DNA from: Bacteroidales bacterium
GTDB lineage: Bacteria > Bacteroidota > Bacteroidia > Bacteroidales > P3
Assembly (NCBI GenBank): GCA_017522255.1
Contig: JAFWZP010000065.1
Span: forward strand, 1 to 37,727
Reading direction: 5' to 3'
Length of the DNA stretch: 37,727 bases
The translations under genes and the position numbers were made by a program. The notes beneath the pieces are model-generated. The model was not told where the DNA came from and did not search any database. It saw only the letters and a program-made list of their open reading frames with translations. Within the stretch, counting starts at the first letter, position 1, and every line of letters begins with the position of its first letter. Below are positions 33,378 through 37,727 of the stretch, one piece after another.

Positions 33378-33425
33378 ATGAAAAAGATATACATATTTAA
33401 CCCAAATAGGTCATTAGAAATATAA
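33378..33425 (+). CDS. Possible 15-residue leader peptide or truncated gene start
   Basis: ATG at 33378 opens MKKIYIFNPNRSLEI and stops at TAA 33423-33425. It lies 30 bp after a perfect -7 element, and its last codons are inside the left arm of a 15-bp hairpin. Two readings are possible: a leader peptide, or the beheaded start of a longer gene. MKKIYIFNP resembles the opening of a Bacteroidetes protein family I recall as starting with -IYIFNPEHD-, but I cannot confirm this. No RBS is evident. Confidence 0.2.
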   Translation: MKKIYIFNPNRSLEI

Positions 33426-33447
33426 AGACTATTTTCTAATGACCTAT
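33406..33447. repeat. 15-bp perfect hairpin overlapping the small frame
   Basis: ATAGGTCATTAGAAA (33406-33420) and TTTCTAATGACCTAT (33433-33447) are perfect inverted copies with a 12-nt loop. No T-run follows on either strand, so it is not a standard terminator. Confidence 0.8.
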
Positions 33448-33555
33448 AAACGTTCACTGCAACATTGGTGTAAATAACTATTTCGCTAATTGCGCAAGCA
33501 TGTATTATTTCTGATAAAATATAGCCAGGCAATCAAAACGATCTAAGAATCTTTA

Positions 33556-33612
33556 TCTGAGAGATACAGCTGATTTTTCTGAGATAATGAATTTGATTTT
33601 CTGAGAAAAGAG
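33556..33612. repeat. Degenerate 22-bp-period repeat with CTGAGA core
   Basis: CTGAGA occurs at 33557, 33579 and 33601, exactly 22 bp apart. The last two copies are preceded by TGATTTTT and TTGATTTT. Confidence 0.55.
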
Positions 33613-33729
33613 AGAGGCGTAATGTCATTACGCAAATCATCCTTCCCACAAAAACGAAACTCTCTTCTCAGTTTATTCAGTTGCCGTTCTCCGTTAAGCC
33701 GGGTTTTAGTTCAGAGGGAAGAGTGTTTT

Positions 33730-33813
33730 GGGAAAGGGCATTTCCCAACCGGGAAAGGACACTTCCCAATTGGGAAAGGACACTTCCCAACTGGGAAAGG
33801 ACACTTCTCTAAA
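33730..33813. repeat. Four-unit 21-bp tandem repeat
   Basis: Units at 33730, 33751, 33772 and 33793 follow GGGAAAGGACACTTCCCAA plus two variable bases; the first differs at a few sites and the last is incomplete. Neighbouring units form TTGGGAA/TTCCCAA stems. In one plus frame (33622-33828) it reads as a heptapeptide repeat, GKGHFPT, but that frame has no other sign of being a gene. Confidence 0.85.
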
Positions 33814-33898
33814 CCATCTTCAGTGTAAACCGAAAAGTGTTTTAAGCATTTATATATTGTGGTTTTATCGATAAGCACTTGCAAGTACCGTGGTTTAC

Positions 33899-33937
33899 AA
33901 AAAGCCCAAAGGCAAGTTTTTGTTAGAAGTTGCCTTT
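33899..33937 (-). terminator. Intrinsic terminator overlapping the end of its own gene
   Basis: On the minus strand AAAGGCAA (33937-33930) and TTGCCTTT (33915-33908) form an 8-bp stem, followed by GGGCTTTTTG. The stop codon (33925-33923) lies in the loop, so the left arm is coding sequence. Confidence 0.6.
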
Positions 33938-35266
33938 TAGTTTCTTATAACATTCGTCCTCGAGAGGTACAAAGTTGTAGTTTTCGAAGAAGCTCTCGTC
34001 GTATTCGCCATTGCTCATAAGGGTGGAATACATCTGTAGTTTTGGTTCTTTTATGACATTGTCGGGCAAGGTGTCGGTGTCGTTTTTCCTGAAATCCACC
34101 AGCTGATACACATACGAATGCTTATACGACTGATGTTCCATAGCATTTTGATGGCCATACTCCATGTGGCAAACATTGTCGCTACTATAGCCCGAACGAT
34201 ACGAAAACAATGTATATTTGCCGGCTATCTTTTTATATACAAATTCAGCAGTGTTGTAATGCACTACACCAGATTTGAACGGACTCGTAACCTTATACTT
34301 AAATTTATCGGGATTTGTATATTCTCCTGTTTTAGCTTGGAAAGTTATTTTACATACTGCCAAATCTGCTTTGCCTATTAATAAAGTATAAATAGACGAT
34401 TTATCAGATTTGCATGTCATAGTTATAAGGAAAAACTCTTTACCCTCGGCATCAGTAAATTCTTCCAACTTATAATTATAGTCTTTTCTTTTCCTTTTGG
34501 CAAAAACATACGAAGCATTCGGAAATTCTACAACATCTTGTATTGCATCATGGTCATAATATGTCATCATTCTCCTCATAGTAGAGGGAGAACCTACTAC
34601 GGACAAAAGATAGGAGGTGTCAAACACCGGCAAGCGATGTTTTAATATATCCTTATAATTACTTTTCAGATTGCTCTTGCCCGAAAAGCCTATATAAATA
34701 AGTCTTTTATTAAAGTTTCCATAGCCGGCACGGTACACATCTGTAAGACTTTCGTAGAAAAGATACAGGCTGTCGTTAGCCATAGACCACTTGCGGAAAA
34801 AGAATGTAGATACCGTAGGGGTGGAATGATAGTTTTGCGGAATACGCCTTAATACCTCGGCCAGCAACGACTGTGGCGAAGCAAAATCCTTGACCGTTAC
34901 CTCTTTGAGTTCTATATTATGGGGTGTGAGTTTTACATGACGCTGTTTTCGCAGGTCGTTTATAGATATATGCAACTTTTCGTAGCCCATAAGCGAAAAC
35001 ACCACCGTGTCCGAAAGGCGATTATCGGCCACCTTTAGCACATAATGGCCATCGGCGTTGCTTTGTGTTCCAACGTAAGTACCCGAGACTTGGAGGGCAA
35101 CGTAGGGAAGCCGTTCGCCCGTAGCCTTGTCTTTGATACTACCTTTAATCTCTATATGCTTGGCCGATAAGGCAAATACCACAAGCAATGCCATCGCCGT
35201 AGATATCGCTTTTTTCATATTGCTTGCAAAGCATCTTTTAAAAGCAGCCTTAATCTTTTTCTTCAT
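33923..35266 (-). CDS. Exported protein with carboxypeptidase-regulatory-like domain
   Basis: This is a 447-residue envelope protein. After a signal region, residues 36-120 form a carboxypeptidase-D regulatory-like beta-sandwich: HIEIKGSIKDKATGERLPYV, then VSGTYVGTQSNADGHYVL and FSLMGYEKLHI. This domain is typical of the N-terminus of TonB-dependent receptors and related Bacteroidetes surface proteins. The remainder (about 125-447) is strand-rich and starts ELKEVTVKDFASPQSLLAEVLRR, which resembles other regulatory-domain proteins of unknown role. No TonB plug or barrel follows. The start is uncertain: ATG at 35266 gives a long basic leader, whereas ATG at 35218 (MKKAISTAMALLVVFALSA) gives a classic signal peptide. 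The promoter allows both. Confidence 0.75.
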   Translation of the reverse strand: MKKKIKAAFKRCFASNMKKAISTAMALLVVFALSAKHIEIKGSIKDKATGERLPYVALQVSGTYVGTQSNADGHYVLKVADNRLSDTVVFSLMGYEKLHISINDLRKQRHVKLTPHNIELKEVTVKDFASPQSLLAEVLRRIPQNYHSTPTVSTFFFRKWSMANDSLYLFYESLTDVYRAGYGNFNKRLIYIGFSGKSNLKSNYKDILKHRLPVFDTSYLLSVVGSPSTMRRMMTYYDHDAIQDVVEFPNASYVFAKRKRKDYNYKLEEFTDAEGKEFFLITMTCKSDKSSIYTLLIGKADLAVCKITFQAKTGEYTNPDKFKYKVTSPFKSGVVHYNTAEFVYKKIAGKYTLFSYRSGYSSDNVCHMEYGHQNAMEHQSYKHSYVYQLVDFRKNDTDTLPDNVIKEPKLQMYSTLMSNGEYDESFFENYNFVPLEDECYKKLKGNF

Positions 35267-35328
35267 TTTTCAAATATTTATTTGTTATACAATATGTTTA
35301 TTCGTTTCTTATGATTATTTTGGATATG

Positions 35329-35359
35329 CAAAGATACGCATTTATTTTTAATCACCAAT
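35329..35359 (-). promoter_or_regulatory. Predicted promoter for the regulatory-domain protein
   Basis: On the minus strand ATTG (35359-35356) and a perfect TATCTTTG (35336-35329) are 19 bp apart. The start near 35323 precedes both candidate ATGs (35266 and 35218). Confidence 0.65.
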
Positions 35360-35462
35360 GGGATTATGTCTTGTTGGATAGATGTGTATCAAAAATACTC
35401 TATGTAGTATGCGAAGTATCTTCTTAAGTAGAAGAAAAACATCTGTTATTATTGTCTTTTAA

Positions 35463-35501
35463 ACAAAAAAACGATAGCCGACATCAATAGCCGGCCACCG
35501 T
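35463..35501 (-). terminator. Intrinsic terminator of proS
   Basis: On the minus strand ACGGTGGCCG (35501-35492) pairs with CGGCTATCGT (35480-35471), with two G-U pairs, and is followed by TTTTTTTG. It lies about 50 bp after the proS stop. Confidence 0.8.
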
Positions 35502-35548
35502 TTCCGCCAATGAACAATAGTCAATGGCTTTTCAAAAAAAACTCTTTA

Positions 35549-37024
35549 CTAATACGAACGAGCAAACACCACTCTGCGTTTTGATGGCTTGCCACTGAAG
35601 ATACATTTTCCATCTTCTTCGGGAGCATCAAATGGAATGCAGCGGATGGTTGCTTTTGTTTTTTCTTTTATGGCTTCTTCTGTTTCGGGAGTACCGTCCC
35701 AATGTGCCAATATAAAACCACCTTCTTCGTCGAGTATTCTGTTAAACTCTTCCCAAGTATCGGCTTTGCGAGTATTGCCTTCTCTAAAATTCAATGCCTT
35801 GGCATATAGGTTGTTTTGTATATCGTTGAGTAAATTTTCTATTTGAGTTTCGATATTTGCAATAGGATATATTTCTTTTTGCAATGTATCTCTACGAGCC
35901 ACTTCCACAGTGCCGTTTTCTATATCACGAGGACCTATTGCAATACGTACCGGCACACCTTTAAATTCATATTCGTTGAATTTCCAACCTGGTTTAAACG
36001 AGTCACGGTCATCGTATTTCACCGATATACCTTTAGCTTCAAGGTTACGTTTTATTTCATTGGCTTTTTCGGAAATCATAGGTAATTGGTCTGCGTTGCG
36101 ATATATAGGTATTATCACCACTTGAGTAGGAGCCAATTTAGGAGGCAACACAAGTCCGTTGTCATCAGAGTGAGTCATTATCAAAGCCCCCATCAAACGA
36201 GTTGAAACGCCCCACGATGTAGCCCACACATATTCCAACTTATTTTCATTGCTGAGGAATTTAACATCGAAAGCCTTGGCAAAGTTTTGACCAAGAAAAT
36301 GCGATGTTCCGGCTTGCAAAGCCTTACCGTCCTGCATCATGGCTTCTATACAATAAGTATCAAGGGCACCGGCAAAACGTTCGTTGGGCGATTTTATACC
36401 TTTAAGCACAGGCATTGCCATATATTTTTCGGCAAAGTCGGCATATACATCAAGCATACGTGCAGCCTCTTCTATAGCTTCTTCTTTGGTGGCATGGGCT
36501 GTATGACCTTCTTGCCATAGAAATTCGGCAGTGCGGAGAAACATACGAGTACGCATTTCCCAACGTACCACATTGGCCCATTGGTTGCAAAGAATAGGAA
36601 GGTCGCGATATGATTTAATCCAATTCTTATAGGTGTTCCATATTATGGTTTCGGAAGTGGGTCGTACTATCAGTTCCTCTTCTAATCGTGCATCAGGATC
36701 CACTACTACACCGCTACCATCAGGGTCGTTTTTAAGACGATAGTGAGTTACTACCGCACATTCTTTGGCAAAGCCTTCTACGTGTTCAGCTTCGCGACAA
36801 AGAAACGATTTTGGAATAAAAAGAGGAAAATAAGCATTCACATGACCGGTATCTTTAAACATTTTGTCTAAAGCATCATGCATTTTTTCCCATATTGCAT
36901 AACCGTAAGGTTTTATTACCATACAGCCGCGTACCGCAGAGTTTTCTGCCAAATCAGCACGCATTACCAATTCATTATACCATTCTGAATAATTTTCCGA
37001 ACGTGTTACAAAATCTTTTGCCAT
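35549..37024 (-). CDS. proS: Prolyl-tRNA synthetase
   Basis: This 491-residue class II aminoacyl-tRNA synthetase is of the shorter, archaeal/eukaryote-like type found in Bacteroidetes, which lacks the bacterial editing insertion. Landmarks are the opening [40 protein letters not shown] (class II motif 1 region), [16 protein letters not shown], motif 2 [20 protein letters not shown] followed by EGHTAH, and [18 protein letters not shown]. Motif 3 is in [20 protein letters not shown]. The anticodon-binding domain begins near [11 protein letters not shown], and the zinc/C-terminal domain ends [10 protein letters not shown]. The protein acts in the cytoplasm. It has its own promoter and terminator. 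Confidence 0.95.
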   Translation of the reverse strand: MAKDFVTRSENYSEWYNELVMRADLAENSAVRGCMVIKPYGYAIWEKMHDALDKMFKDTGHVNAYFPLFIPKSFLCREAEHVEGFAKECAVVTHYRLKNDPDGSGVVVDPDARLEEELIVRPTSETIIWNTYKNWIKSYRDLPILCNQWANVVRWEMRTRMFLRTAEFLWQEGHTAHATKEEAIEEAARMLDVYADFAEKYMAMPVLKGIKSPNERFAGALDTYCIEAMMQDGKALQAGTSHFLGQNFAKAFDVKFLSNENKLEYVWATSWGVSTRLMGALIMTHSDDNGLVLPPKLAPTQVVIIPIYRNADQLPMISEKANEIKRNLEAKGISVKYDDRDSFKPGWKFNEYEFKGVPVRIAIGPRDIENGTVEVARRDTLQKEIYPIANIETQIENLLNDIQNNLYAKALNFREGNTRKADTWEEFNRILDEEGGFILAHWDGTPETEEAIKEKTKATIRCIPFDAPEEDGKCIFSGKPSKRRVVFARSY

Positions 37025-37088
37025 TATTAAAATCTATTAATCTATTCAATAATATCGTTATTTCAGCGTTTATATCAGAAATTTTTCG

Positions 37089-37096
37089 TACTTTTG
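37089..37096 (+). promoter_or_regulatory. Predicted -7 element for the Tyr/Trp-rich protein gene
   Basis: TACTTTTG matches TAnnTTTG and lies 70 bp before the ATG at 37167. No good -33 element is seen at the right distance. Its start (about 37103) would face and nearly meet that of the divergent proS promoter. Confidence 0.4.
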
Positions 37097-37114
37097 CCGA
37101 AAGATTTCAAATTG

Positions 37115-37144
37115 CAAAGATACTAAAATAAATAGAAATACAAA
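37115..37144 (-). promoter_or_regulatory. Predicted promoter for proS
   Basis: On the minus strand TTTG (37144-37141) and TATCTTTG (37122-37115) are both perfect and 18 bp apart. Transcription would start near 37108, leaving about 85 nt of leader. Confidence 0.75.
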
Positions 37145-37166
37145 CATAAAAAGAAAGGAGCTTGTC

Positions 37167-37727
37167 ATGAAAAATAGGCTAACTACATTAATAACCAATA
37201 GTATAATATTTGTAATGTTTTTTTCTTTTTCGGGAAAAACAGCGTTAGCACAGATAGAAAATTACGACGAAACTTATTATTCTCCATCAAAAAATGAGGT
37301 AATTGTTGAAAAATATAACCCTATTGGGTTGTATAAAGACACAACTATAAAAGATGTTCCTGAAGAAGTAATTTTGGAACTTGAAGGTACTCCTTTGAGA
37401 GACGAAACCAAAGCTGAAGCCAATACCAAAGTAACCATTGTTTTCGATGAATCGGACTACTATGATTATTCCTACACTGCCCGCATTCGCCGTTTCGACA
37501 ATCCTGTGATAGGTATAGGTTATTACGATGACTACTACACCAATATGTATTGGTATACTTACAATCCCAACTATTGGGGTGTAAGTATCTATTTGGGTTA
37601 TAATTGGTGGTATCCTTCTTGGTCATGGTACTATCGCCCTTACTACTACAGCTATTGGGGATATTACGACCCATTTTGGAATCCTTATTGGAGTCCTTAT
37701 TACTATGGTTATTATCACCACCATCAT
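37167..37727 (+). CDS. Exported Tyr/Trp-rich protein, 3' end outside the window
   Basis: The frame is open from ATG 37167 to the last base (187 codons, no stop). It begins with a signal peptide (MKNRLTTLITNSIIFVMFFS, cleavage probably after ALA before QIENYDE). A charged region follows (VPEEVILELEGTPLRDETKA, TIVFDESDYYDYSYTARIRR). From about residue 117 the protein becomes extraordinarily aromatic, with runs such as YYDDYYTNMYWYTYNP, NWWYPSWSWYYRPYYY and WGYYDPFWNPYWSPYYY, then HHHH at the edge. A strong Shine-Dalgarno sequence, AAAGGAG (37154-37160), sits 6 nt before the ATG, unusual for this phylum. I recall similar aromatic-rich exported Bacteroidales proteins but no known function. Confidence 0.8.
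   Translation, partial: MKNRLTTLITNSIIFVMFFSFSGKTALAQIENYDETYYSPSKNEVIVEKYNPIGLYKDTTIKDVPEEVILELEGTPLRDETKAEANTKVTIVFDESDYYDYSYTARIRRFDNPVIGIGYYDDYYTNMYWYTYNPNYWGVSIYLGYNWWYPSWSWYYRPYYYSYWGYYDPFWNPYWSPYYYGYYHHHH

Noticed and set aside
33730-33813. CRISPR array
   Set aside because: Units are directly tandem with no unique spacers, and no cas genes are present.
33622-33828. 68-codon frame encoding GKGHFPT repeats
   Set aside because: The repeat explains the open frame, there is no promoter or ribosome-binding site, and the first half has no recognisable features. Kept only as a repeat.

Overview
The window looks like a chromosomal segment of a Bacteroidetes bacterium, most likely of the order Bacteroidales. 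The DNA is AT-rich. At least six upstream regions carry the TAnnTTTG type of -7 element used by the Bacteroidetes primary sigma factor. Most genes lack a clear Shine-Dalgarno sequence, and two type IX secretion proteins (PorD and PorT families) are present. I see no transposase, phage gene, CRISPR array, rRNA or tRNA. The coding content is mainly housekeeping, and the unusual material is in the intergenic DNA and in a few uncharacterised proteins.

Layout. 1-440: intergenic DNA with short repeats and an imperfect inverted-repeat element of about 195 bp. 440-4298 (+): PHP-type histidinol phosphatase, SulP anion transporter with STAS domain, branched-chain aminotransferase. 4400-10035 (-): a gene string of a periplasmic TPR protein, a DUF456 membrane protein and UvrA. 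10036-10359: a spacer with a 25-bp-stem hairpin and a terminator. 10360-16549 (-): YgiQ-type radical SAM protein, an exported PepSY-like protein, PurA, a conserved hypothetical protein and MurB. 16550-17109: murB promoter, an apparently orphan promoter, two repeat families and the porD promoter. 17110-19362 (+): PorD and a PLP aminotransferase. 19457-23023 (-): YqhD-type alcohol dehydrogenase and a large membrane-anchored protein with an EF-hand-like loop. 23404-25685 (+): PorT (TTG start) and a COG2509 FAD enzyme. 25995-33006 (+): a probable six-gene operon of DapB, FecCD-type permease, its ATPase, RNase R, a double universal stress protein and an HI0933-family flavoprotein. 33007-33922: a repeat-dense intergenic region. 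33923-37024 (-): an exported protein with a carboxypeptidase-regulatory-like domain, and ProS. 37167-end (+): an exported, extremely Tyr/Trp-rich protein cut by the window edge.

How the genes fit together. MurB and DapB supply peptidoglycan precursors. IlvE, the PHP phosphatase and the PLP aminotransferase belong to amino-acid metabolism, PurA to purine synthesis, UvrA to DNA repair, RNase R to RNA turnover and ProS to translation. PorD and PorT belong to the type IX secretion pathway, so the organism probably exports proteins carrying C-terminal sorting domains. The permease/ATPase pair resembles iron-siderophore or cobalamin uptake but has no substrate-binding protein here.

The best candidates for something undescribed are three. 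The first is the 760-residue EF-hand/membrane protein at 20741-23023. The second is the set of dispersed intergenic repeat families, with cores TTTTCCTCRCGA and GATGRTATACCAT. The third is the 33.0-33.9 kb spacer, which packs palindromes, three 21-22 bp-period repeats and a promoter followed by a 15-codon reading frame into 0.9 kb. I do not see a recognisable novel defence or mobile system.
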